Positions 1-5,744 of a stretch of 9,975 nucleotides of DNA are shown here, piece by piece. This stretch comes from Thermoplasmatota archaeon (lineage in GTDB: Archaea > Thermoplasmatota > Penumbrarchaeia > Penumbrarchaeales > Penumbrarchaeaceae). The notes under the pieces are model-generated. The model did not search any database and was not told the origin of the DNA. It saw nothing but the letters and a program-made list of their open reading frames with translations. The stretch is taken from the NCBI GenBank assembly GCA_030595585.1, contig JAUVCY010000037.1, forward strand, positions 1-9,975, given 5' to 3'. Position 1 is the stretch's first letter, and each line of letters starts with the position of its first letter. Both the position numbers and the translations under genes were made by a program.

Positions 1-18
1 AATATTTTCTAACGACGG

Positions 19-2577
19 TCAGACCGGCACCTTCGTCGGCCCGCCCCCCAGTAGATTGTCCATGTATTTCCTGCTGAGAAGTGTCAGATACTCCGCCTCG
101 ATGAGGGATCCGTCCGTAAAGCTCTTCTGCGCCGTTTTGTAGAACGATAGGGGCTCGGTAATATCCATGCCCTCATCCTTTCTGGTGTATATGTCGAACT
201 TGAGCTCGTTCATCTCCGTCTCGATGCGCGCTTTCATATCGCCTTTTGTCAGGATCTTCGGGAAGTTGGACCCAAGCTCGCGATACAGGTCCAGGGCCTT
301 GCTGTATCTCCCCAGGTCCGTCAGCTTCTTTATGAACGGTATCCGTTTGCTCCTGATCAGGAACATCTGGGGTTCATCCCTGTATCTATCCATGATGACC
401 TCAAGGGAATCGCGATGGATGGACAGGAAGACCTCGAGGAACTCACCCCTTTTGACGGCCATCTCTCCCATTCTGGAGAGCACATCCTCCATCAATTTGA
501 TCCCCTCTCCGTACCTTTCGCCCTTGATCATGTTCCTCGCTTTCTTCAGTTCATCCATGAGATCGCCGGGGTCGGAGCCCATCGCCTCCAGTTTCGTCGA
601 TAACAACCTGGCCTCAATTATCATGGAGGAGACCCTCTGAGCCCTTTCCAGGAACTGGGTCTTGAGCTTGATGTTCATCTCGTTCAGGAGGGCCCTCCCC
701 TCCTGTAGTATCGAGGAGTACTCCCCCCTCTCATATCTGCCCTTGATCAGATCGTATCTGCTTATGTACTCCAATCTCTCGTAGAGCTCCCCCGCCTTCT
801 TCACCACCTCATCAAGCGACCGCATGAGGGAATCCGCATCCGCCTTCTGCTTTGTTTCCTCCACCTGGTCAAATGCCTCCTCGATATCCTTCCCCAGCGA
901 TATCAGGTCCTCGAACCTCTCCTTTTCAAATAGCATGTTGAGGTATTTCACCTTCTTCTGATACCCTTTGATGGAATCGTCTATCCCCTCAAGCCTCTCG
1001 AATCGGTTGGTGATCTTGATCCTCATCTCCTTCGCCTTCAGGAAGAACTCCCTCTTCGCCTGGACCTCGCCGACGGTACCCTCTATCCTTACCAGGAGCT
1101 TTTTGGCATCCGAGTATCTCCTCTTCTTGACCATTTTTTCGGCCACGTTGAGAACGGATTCGATATCGCTGATCTCATCCTCAAGGAATGTCAGGTCCTT
1201 CTGTGCCGAGAGGTCCCTTCTGTACGAGAGGATCTGTTCCTTGATCTCACCCGCCTCGGGGTCCCGGTGGTCCAGGATCTTGCGGATCACCTCCCGGGAG
1301 AGCAGATTGGACCTCTCGAACTCCTCGGACAGGAACGCCTTTACCCCCTCATTGAACGTCTCATCCAGCGACGAAAAAAGCTCCTGATCCTCACTCTTTT
1401 TCGAGGATTCCAGCTCCGCCATCAGGTCCCTTGCGATATCTATGTTCTCCTGTGTGGAGGCGTCCATTGCCTCCTGTATGATCTCTTTTATCCTCTCCAT
1501 ACCCTCTTTTGCCAATTTCTGGGAGTTATGGAACCTCTTCTCCTTGAATGAAAGGACCGAATCCTTCAGCTTATCCTCAACCGCGATGACATCCTCTCTC
1601 GTTCTGTCCGTCGTATCGAGCAGGCGCTCGAGCTGTGATATCGCCGATGAAGCACTCTCCTCCAGCTGGGAGATGGTATCGGTCAGCTCCTCTGCGAGCA
1701 CCGTCGTCTTGGTTATATCGTCACCGGATATGATGCTGGTATCCACCTGTTTCTCCAGCACGGCCTCAACTATCTTCATCTCCTCGCTGATCCTCTGATC
1801 GTTGGGGGAGAGCTCGGAGGCCATTTCAAGCAGCTCCATTGCCTCTTGAAGGTCCCCCTCGTTCCTCCTCAACCTGATCAGGGCGATCAGATTGTCGGTG
1901 ATGGGATCGACGTCCACCGACCCATATGCGAGGTCCGCCTCTCCCTCGAATTCCCCGTCATCCTGCTCGGTCGAGAGCTTCATGGATTCGTAGGGCGACT
2001 CTGTGGGGAATTCGAAATGTCCCATGGGGACTGCATCCGAAATGGTCACCTCGGGGATGGGAACCTCCTCAGCCCCTTCCTTTTGGGTATCAGGGATATC
2101 ATCCTGGTCCTTCCCGGGGGCCGCATCATCGGGCTCCTTCTCCTCTGGAGGGGTCTCCGCCGGGGGCTGGGCCGTGTCTTCGGGCTCCTTCTCCTCCGGT
2201 GGGGCCTCTTCAGGCGGCTGGGCCGTATCCATGTTCTCCAGCCTATCGATGACGTCGACAACCCCGCCCACCCGTTTCCTCAGATCCTCAAGGCCGCCGC
2301 CAAGGTCACTATCCAGTTCAGCCTGAGCGCTCTTTACCTTATCCATGAGGTCCTTGAGCATGCTCTCCTCGGAATCTGAAGTTCCCTCCTCCTCCGGGTC
2401 GGCCTCGGGGGCCGTCTCCTCATCGGATGACATGGGCTCCCCCCCCTCACCATGGCCTGGATCTACGATTTGGGCACCTTCCGGTTGTGGAACAGCCTTC
2501 CCCTCCCCACATTTGGAGCACACCTCCTCTCCATCTGCTAACTCCTCCCCACAATTGGGACAAACGGGTCCGCTCAA
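19..2577 (-). CDS. Zinc-ribbon protein with acidic linker and long helical repeat array (function unknown)
   Basis: I do not recognise a characterised family for this 852-residue protein. Residues 1-25 form a zinc ribbon (C6-x2-C9 and C20-x2-C23). Residues about 30-220 are acidic and proline-rich, probably disordered, with a 17-residue tandem duplication at 117-150. Residues about 224-275 resemble a TPR unit. From about 294 to the end the protein is helical and highly charged. A core of the type R-[YF]-x-x-[ASG]-x-x-L recurs at F349, F420, Y488, F555, Y620, Y689, Y758 and L825, spaced 65-71 residues apart. There is no signal peptide or membrane segment, so it is probably a cytoplasmic scaffold or adaptor. 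The start is TTG, chosen because GAGGTGA lies about six bases upstream and the next residues belong to the zinc ribbon. It has its own TATA box and ends with TGA. The function is not inferable from the sequence. Confidence 0.85.
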   Translation of the reverse strand: MSGPVCPNCGEELADGEEVCSKCGEGKAVPQPEGAQIVDPGHGEGGEPMSSDEETAPEADPEEEGTSDSEESMLKDLMDKVKSAQAELDSDLGGGLEDLRKRVGGVVDVIDRLENMDTAQPPEEAPPEEKEPEDTAQPPAETPPEEKEPDDAAPGKDQDDIPDTQKEGAEEVPIPEVTISDAVPMGHFEFPTESPYESMKLSTEQDDGEFEGEADLAYGSVDVDPITDNLIALIRLRRNEGDLQEAMELLEMASELSPNDQRISEEMKIVEAVLEKQVDTSIISGDDITKTTVLAEELTDTISQLEESASSAISQLERLLDTTDRTREDVIAVEDKLKDSVLSFKEKRFHNSQKLAKEGMERIKEIIQEAMDASTQENIDIARDLMAELESSKKSEDQELFSSLDETFNEGVKAFLSEEFERSNLLSREVIRKILDHRDPEAGEIKEQILSYRRDLSAQKDLTFLEDEISDIESVLNVAEKMVKKRRYSDAKKLLVRIEGTVGEVQAKREFFLKAKEMRIKITNRFERLEGIDDSIKGYQKKVKYLNMLFEKERFEDLISLGKDIEEAFDQVEETKQKADADSLMRSLDEVVKKAGELYERLEYISRYDLIKGRYERGEYSSILQEGRALLNEMNIKLKTQFLERAQRVSSMIIEARLLSTKLEAMGSDPGDLMDELKKARNMIKGERYGEGIKLMEDVLSRMGEMAVKRGEFLEVFLSIHRDSLEVIMDRYRDEPQMFLIRSKRIPFIKKLTDLGRYSKALDLYRELGSNFPKILTKGDMKARIETEMNELKFDIYTRKDEGMDITEPLSFYKTAQKSFTDGSLIEAEYLTLLSRKYMDNLLGGGPTKVPV

Positions 2578-2658
2578 CTAAATTCACCTCTTAGTTCGAT
2601 GCCAGGAACTGAACGATCATACAAGGGATTATCGGCTCTCTTCCTAGATAAACGTTGG

Positions 2659-2666
2659 TTTATATG
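2659..2666 (-). promoter_or_regulatory. Probable TATA box of the zinc-ribbon/repeat gene
   Basis: The minus strand reads CATATAAA here, in an AT-rich patch between the DAC gene and the zinc-ribbon gene. Transcription would start about 26 bases downstream, near 2636, giving a leader of roughly 60 bases that ends in the Shine-Dalgarno site GAGGTGA. This suggests the gene is transcribed separately from the DAC gene, although readthrough is possible. Confidence 0.5.
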
Positions 2667-2699
2667 TAATTTGACCTGATGAGAAGGGTAACATCCCAT

Positions 2700-3395
2700 C
2701 TACTGACCCCTCTCGAACAGGCGATAGAGGTCCTCCTCGGATCCCAGCGTCCTGACCTCCCATAGGATCTTGCCAAGACAACGGCCCTTCTCGTACACGG
2801 TCAGGTCCCCATCGCAGGAAAGGGTCAATGCAAGCGTGTTTGAAACGGTGGTTATGTACAGGGCCGCACGATCCCTTGTCCCACCACCACGTTTGCTGAT
2901 CCTGTTGGGGTCTGAGCCGGAGCAACCCCTCTCCCGGCTACCCTTGATATCTATCACACGCCCCGCGGAGTAAAGGTTTCCCAACCCATCGATGACTATT
3001 GCCCCATCCAGCTGAGAGTACGCCTCCAACGTCCTTCTGTTCTTTGGGTCCATTAAATTTATTCGCTTGTAATAGCCCTTGAACGGATTGGCAATGAGCT
3101 GATTGGTATTCCTCCTCACACCGTCCATATCCCCTATCAAAAATATCGTACCGACGCTTTTGCCTTCGTAACCCTTGAGCGAGAGGCCGATCAAGATCTC
3201 CAACGCCTTCCTCACGACCTTCGGGTCCCTCCTGGCCCTTTTATTCATCCTGTCGATAAGGTGGTCAACGCTCCCCCTCATGACAGGGATGTATAATTCC
3301 TGTGAACCGTTGGTATGTGATCTTGAGGTGATCTCGCGATGATCGGGCAATTGGGGCTCTCTTGTCCCCCTCTCTTTCTTCGGCCTACCGGACAT
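2700..3395 (-). CDS. DisA_N/DAC-domain protein, probable archaeal diadenylate cyclase (DacZ-like)
   Basis: Probable synthase of cyclic di-AMP from two ATP, a second messenger tied to osmotic and potassium balance in other organisms. With the start used here it has 231 residues. A basic, polar N-terminal tail of about 33 residues is followed by a small alpha/beta domain (about 34-110, containing GTIFLIGD at 82-89 and a QLIANPFKGY stretch). The DAC core has the DGA motif at 130-132, then a glycine-rich GGGTRDRAA segment. The classic RHR signature is read as R174-D175-R176. No C-terminal DNA-binding or membrane domain is present, so it is a soluble stand-alone form like archaeal DacZ. The ATG at 3393-3395 is preferred over the one six bases upstream, because GAGGG sits about six bases before it but directly against the upstream ATG. 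It probably shares a transcript with the upstream RHH gene, since no clear TATA box precedes it. Activity with the altered motif is unproven. Confidence 0.8.
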   Translation of the reverse strand: MSGRPKKERGTREPQLPDHREITSRSHTNGSQELYIPVMRGSVDHLIDRMNKRARRDPKVVRKALEILIGLSLKGYEGKSVGTIFLIGDMDGVRRNTNQLIANPFKGYYKRINLMDPKNRRTLEAYSQLDGAIVIDGLGNLYSAGRVIDIKGSRERGCSGSDPNRISKRGGGTRDRAALYITTVSNTLALTLSCDGDLTVYEKGRCLGKILWEVRTLGSEEDLYRLFERGQ

Positions 3396-3435
3396 ATCCA
3401 TCCCTCATGACTTGACTATGATCATGAAGTTGAAG

Positions 3436-3472
3436 GGAAGGCCCGCACAACCCCCCAGTTGGCGGGCCTTCC
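3436..3472 (-). other. Strong stem-loop between the RHH and DAC genes
   Basis: A perfect 11-bp inverted repeat (GGAAGGCCCGC at 3436-3446 and GCGGGCCTTCC at 3462-3472) is extended inward by a 4-bp CAAC/GTTG stem across one bulged base, leaving a six-base loop. It begins eight bases after the RHH stop codon and ends 40 bases before the DAC start. No T-run follows on the minus strand, so it is not a clear terminator. An RNA processing, stability, attenuation or translation-control element is as likely. Confidence 0.75.
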
Positions 3473-3480
3473 AGAGTATC

Positions 3481-3909
3481 TCATTTCCTATTCGAAGCCT
3501 CCGCCTCCCCTTCCCCACCTTCATCTCCATCCACCTCGATATCTATAGGGACAGGGGTCCCGGGCCTCCTGTTCGGAACCGGTCGGAGCTGCTTGATCCG
3601 ATCCAACGTCTCCAATGGCTTCTTGACCCCTTCTGCCATGTAGTCGATGAACGCCTTGTGGAAGAACTCCTCGGGATCATCTATGACCCCGAGATCCACA
3701 AGGGATCCAACGGCCTCTTTTTCCAGGCGTGTGAGCGTAAGCCTGAGTATGCTTGAACCGCCCTCTTCATTATGTTCCCGAATATAACTGACCACTGCTT
3801 TACGGACACATCTACTAACGGTCAGACCCTGTGACTCCGCAACTTCCTGCAGGTCGTACAGCTGATCTGGCTCGAGTTTTACTGATATTTTGGTGGTTAA
3901 TTTCTGCAT
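3481..3909 (-). CDS. Ribbon-helix-helix (CopG/Arc-type) DNA-binding protein
   Basis: A protein of 142 residues. Residues 3-47 match the ribbon-helix-helix fold: a short basic beta strand (KLTTKISVKL), a helix (DQLYDLQEVAESQG), then LTVSRCVRKAVVSYIREH. Such proteins dimerise through the strands and bind DNA in the major groove. Residues about 54-98 (beginning ILRLTLTRLEKEAV) have the same strand-helix-helix pattern and may be a second, diverged RHH unit. The C-terminal tail is acidic and probably disordered. The ATG at 3907-3909 is preceded by AAAGGT about eight bases upstream. The leader is about 100 bases long and its promoter region carries two ACTTTCGTAYG repeats that could be operator sites. 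The DAC-domain gene follows 85 bases downstream, so this is a candidate regulator of that unit. The target is an inference. No toxin partner is visible. Confidence 0.8.
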   Translation of the reverse strand: MQKLTTKISVKLEPDQLYDLQEVAESQGLTVSRCVRKAVVSYIREHNEEGGSSILRLTLTRLEKEAVGSLVDLGVIDDPEEFFHKAFIDYMAEGVKKPLETLDRIKQLRPVPNRRPGTPVPIDIEVDGDEGGEGEAEASNRK

Positions 3910-3993
3910 GGAAAGACCTTTTTTTAGTCAAATCCGTTCTCTGGGAACCTACCCGGACCCCCGTATGCATCCCGTCCCTACGGCAGACATCGC

Positions 3994-4029
3994 ACTTTCG
4001 TACGACATTCCCTCCAATACTTTCGTATG
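3994..4029. promoter_or_regulatory. Candidate operator: two direct repeats at the RHH promoter
   Basis: ACTTTCGTACG (3994-4004) and ACTTTCGTATG (4019-4029) are direct repeats spaced 25 bases apart. The first includes the 8-base palindrome TCGTACGA. The second lies between the TATA box and the predicted start site, and the first lies just downstream of that site. A protein bound here would block initiation. Autoregulation by the RHH protein is the simplest reading, but no binding is shown. Confidence 0.4.
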
Positions 4030-4038
4030 TATTTATAG
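4030..4038 (-). promoter_or_regulatory. TATA box of the RHH-DAC unit
   Basis: The minus strand reads CTATAAATA, a good archaeal TATA box. Transcription should begin about 26 bases downstream, near 4008, giving a leader of about 100 bases before the RHH start codon. That start point coincides with an ATG opening a 19-codon frame ending at 3949. Confidence 0.6.
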
Positions 4039-4086
4039 TTTATTAAGAAAAGTCCGCCGAATGTACTCCACATAAATATATATATT

Positions 4087-4117
4087 TTTATCGTAAAGAT
4101 AAATTAAAATTTATCGT
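4087..4117. repeat. AT-rich palindrome and TTTATCGT repeats
   Basis: TTTATCGT occurs at 4087-4094 and again at 4110-4117. Between them lies an inverted copy of its TTTATC core (GATAAA at 4098-4103). Positions 4098-4115 form a perfect 8-bp dyad, GATAAATT/AATTTATC, around two bases. The cluster sits about 50-85 bases upstream of the RHH TATA box in the most AT-rich part of the window. It could be a regulator site or simply promoter-region AT skew. Confidence 0.4.
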
Positions 4118-4124
4118 CCGACAG

Positions 4125-4137
4125 AAACAAAATAAAA
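4125..4137 (-). terminator. Probable T-rich terminator of the rpoF-DUF655 transcript
   Basis: The minus strand reads TTTTATTTTGTTT about 170 bases after the DUF655 stop codon, directly after the second arm of a long-range stem. Archaeal RNA polymerase commonly terminates in such U-rich tracts. No other T-rich tract follows DUF655 on this strand before the RHH promoter. Confidence 0.5.
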
Positions 4138-4143
4138 CACGTG

Positions 4144-4314
4144 AAGATCATGATCGGTCCGACATTTTTTTTCCGATCTGCTCTCGGTCTTTCCGAGTGC
4201 TCCAGGGTAATCTGGTATGAACGGGTGCTGGCAAAAGCGGTCCGACCCTTCCTCCTCCAGGGATTGGCGAAGATGGCAAGGGAGATACTGGCACGAACGG
4301 CCGATCATGACCTT
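4144..4314 (-). other. Gene-free segment closed by a long-range inverted repeat (3' UTR structure or ncRNA)
   Basis: TCATGATCGG at 4148-4157 is the exact reverse complement of CCGATCATGA at 4301-4310. Flanking bases extend the helix to about 14 bp in minus-strand RNA, counting one G-U pair. It encloses about 140 bases that include a small CTCGG/CCGAG hairpin (4183-4197) and two direct copies of CGGTCCGAC (4155-4163, 4238-4246). The right arm overlaps the end of the DUF655 gene, so a structured 3' UTR is the simplest reading. A separate small RNA is possible. I see no convincing protein-coding frame and no tRNA features in it. Confidence 0.4.
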
Positions 4315-4859
4315 TTCAGGAACAGATGATATTTTTGATGTGTATCCTCCATCTCCTGAATGATCCTTTTCGCAAGTATCTTTTCAGGCGGATGATGGAT
4401 CGTGGATACCCTATCACACAGATCCTCAAAAGAGTCAAAGGGCCTGATCTTCCTCTCTTCGAGTATATTCCACATCGTCTTCTTTCCCAGCCCAGGGAGT
4501 AGCTCAAGCATGTGGAGCCTTGTGGTGATGGCCTGAGCATCGTTGAAGAAGCGGATGAACCGCTCCATTTCCTTGGTGATGATATCCTCGATGATATACG
4601 GGAGCTCGGCCTGGGCAGCGGCGGTTAGATCGATGTAGTTGACCCTCCTCTTCACGTGAAGGATCTTGTCTCTCTGTTCCAGGTCCTTACCGATATAGGC
4701 CTTTTCACCTATGTTCAGGATCGCGTTATCATGCGGGGTCAATTCCAGAAGCTTGAACTCGTAATCCCCCAGACCATAGGCTATGGGCTCCCTCCTGAAG
4801 GTCTTCCTGTCCGGGTGGCCTTGAGGCAGATAATCGAGTATGTAGGCATAGTCTTCCAT
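4305..4859 (-). CDS. DUF655 family protein (archaeal helix-hairpin-helix nucleic-acid-binding protein)
   Basis: A protein of 184 residues matching the archaeal DUF655 family, whose biochemical role is not established. The N-terminal half (residues about 3-75, from YAYILDYLPQGHP to VKRRVNYIDLT) is the conserved beta-rich part of the family. The C-terminal half has a helix-hairpin-helix motif at about 117-139 (LLPGLGKKTMWNILEE), typical of non-specific DNA or RNA binding. The ATG start is supported by GGGGGAT about five bases upstream. It lies 35 bases after rpoF, an arrangement conserved in many archaea, which points to a role near transcription or ribosome biogenesis (inference from context). 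In many archaea rsmA/ksgA follows, but here the gene is followed by about 395 bases without a gene. Family call is strong; function is unknown. Confidence 0.9.
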   Translation of the reverse strand: MEDYAYILDYLPQGHPDRKTFRREPIAYGLGDYEFKLLELTPHDNAILNIGEKAYIGKDLEQRDKILHVKRRVNYIDLTAAAQAELPYIIEDIITKEMERFIRFFNDAQAITTRLHMLELLPGLGKKTMWNILEERKIRPFDSFEDLCDRVSTIHHPPEKILAKRIIQEMEDTHQKYHLFLKRS

Positions 4860-4894
4860 TGTGATCCCCCCAATTGGATATGTTGAGCCCGGCC

Positions 4895-5317
4895 TCAGGA
4901 GCGGTACTTGTCGATGACCGTTAAAATAGTTGAGGTCTCCTCTGGCGTGAGTGAAAATCTCTCCTTTGCGAAGATAGGCCTTAGCTCCGTCTCATCCCTG
5001 GGCATGATCTCGGCGATCTTGTAGGAGTGGACATTGGTGACCCTCTCGATAGCGCCAAGCTCTTTGACCATCTTCTTGAGATCGGATCCCTTTATCCTGA
5101 TAAGGTTCTCCACCTGTTCCAGGGTTGCCCTCTTCTCAAAGCTCAGCTCGATCTCCTCATGGTCAACCTCATCGGGAGATTCCACCATCTGGAAAGATCC
5201 TACCATTGTATCATCCGCCTCTGGTCCGGAGTATACCACAGTGGGCTCCTTGAAAGATTTCTCCATGATCTTCTTCACCTCCGAGGGGGAGAGCAACTTC
5301 TCTTCATCTTCGTTCAT
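4895..5317 (-). CDS. rpoF: DNA-directed RNA polymerase subunit F (Rpo4/Rpb4 homologue)
   Basis: Subunit of archaeal RNA polymerase that pairs with Rpo7 to form the stalk, which contacts nascent RNA and helps promoter opening. The N-terminal LLSPSEVKKIMEK, the middle FEKRATLEQVENL and the C-terminal AKERFSLTPEETSTIL segment ending IDKYRS are characteristic. The protein is 140 residues, longer than the usual 110-120. The excess lies in an acidic stretch at about residues 22-57 between the first helix and the conserved core. The start at ATG 5315-5317 is preferred over an upstream ATG (5323) and TTG (5356), because GAAGGT lies about six bases before it. A BRE/TATA-like element at 5389-5403 suggests a promoter of its own between the L21e gene and rpoF. 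It is followed by DUF655, probably in one transcript. Confidence 0.93.
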   Translation of the reverse strand: MNEDEEKLLSPSEVKKIMEKSFKEPTVVYSGPEADDTMVGSFQMVESPDEVDHEEIELSFEKRATLEQVENLIRIKGSDLKKMVKELGAIERVTNVHSYKIAEIMPRDETELRPIFAKERFSLTPEETSTILTVIDKYRS

Positions 5318-5388
5318 CGACATACCTTCTGCTGTATTACCTGATAACAGTATCAAACACAGGGCGATTTGGTGATGTATATGAGTGA

Positions 5389-5403
5389 TATTAAATACTT
5401 TCC
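5389..5403 (-). promoter_or_regulatory. Probable BRE/TATA promoter of rpoF-DUF655
   Basis: The minus strand reads CGGAAAG followed by TATTTAATA, a purine-rich BRE next to a TATA-like box. The predicted start of transcription is near 5366, giving a leader of about 50 bases that carries the GAAGGT ribosome site. It lies in the gap between the L21e stop codon and rpoF, so the two units can be uncoupled. Confidence 0.55.
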
Positions 5404-5431
5404 GAATTCACCACTTTCGGCCTCTGGTTAC

Positions 5432-5728
5432 CTACTGCTTGATCTTCTTCAGATGTTCCGGTCGGACGATCAGGTCCTTGTGGGACCTGGGTAGATCGAT
5501 CCTCACCACGTAGGCTCTTCCCTGCTTGCGGGTTATGGTTCCTACCCTTCCATGGTACCTGCGGTGAGGCTGTCCCTTCTGACTGGATGAATCTATCACT
5601 ACGTTCGCCTTCTCGCCCACATCGAATTCGTGGAGATAATTGGTAATGGGAACCATTCCACGCTCCCTGGGATGCTTGCGGAAGATCCGCCTCGTGTTCG
5701 TCATTATTCCCTTGGACCTTCTTACCAT
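5432..5728 (-). CDS. rpl21e: Large ribosomal subunit protein L21e (eL21)
   Basis: Archaeal/eukaryotic large-subunit protein that binds 23S rRNA near the 5S rRNA region. The sequence shows the family hallmarks RKHPRERG, the HEFDVGEKANVVIDSS stretch, KGQPHRRYHGRVG, then RKQGRAYVVRI and a closing VRPEHLKKIK. It is strongly basic and about 98 residues, the usual size. I prefer the ATG at 5726-5728 (MVRRSKG, matching the usual MV-x-x-SKG start), with GGTG about six bases upstream. An in-frame ATG at 5738-5740 would add four residues. The gene follows pus10 by only a few bases, so the two are almost certainly cotranscribed. This couples a ribosomal protein to a tRNA-modifying enzyme. Confidence 0.95.
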   Translation of the reverse strand: MVRRSKGIMTNTRRIFRKHPRERGMVPITNYLHEFDVGEKANVVIDSSSQKGQPHRRYHGRVGTITRKQGRAYVVRIDLPRSHKDLIVRPEHLKKIKQ

Positions 5729-5744
5729 GGGATACACCATCCTG

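Noticed and set aside
2003..2326. Plus-strand open frame with Ser/Gly/Pro-rich repeats opposite the zinc-ribbon gene
   Set aside because: It is the antisense shadow of the duplicated acidic linker; it has no recognisable domain, and the minus frame has a Shine-Dalgarno site and a zinc ribbon.
3436..3472. Classic intrinsic terminator or c-di-AMP riboswitch
   Set aside because: No T-run follows the stem, and the element is far too small and simple for the known ydaO-type c-di-AMP riboswitch.
2700..3909. Toxin-antitoxin module (RHH antitoxin plus partner)
   Set aside because: The partner is a DAC-domain protein rather than a toxin, and it lies downstream across an 85-base gap with a hairpin instead of overlapping.
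4040..4140. Replication origin in the AT-rich repeat island
   Set aside because: AT-richness and short repeats are present, but no Orc1/Cdc6 gene is nearby and no recognisable origin recognition box was seen.
4111..4308. 65-codon minus-strand frame after DUF655
   Set aside because: Its composition (scattered Cys, His and Ser) is unlike neighbouring proteins, and there is no ribosome site or motif.
4144..4314. tRNA, SRP RNA or RNase P RNA gene
   Set aside because: No T-loop GTTCRA motif or acceptor pairing for a tRNA. It is too short and lacks the conserved cores I would expect for SRP or RNase P RNA.
4141..4329. Short plus-strand frame in the gene-free stretch (GTG start)
   Set aside because: No ribosome site, no recognisable motif, and it runs into the end of DUF655 on the opposite strand. 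The inverted repeat explains the region better.
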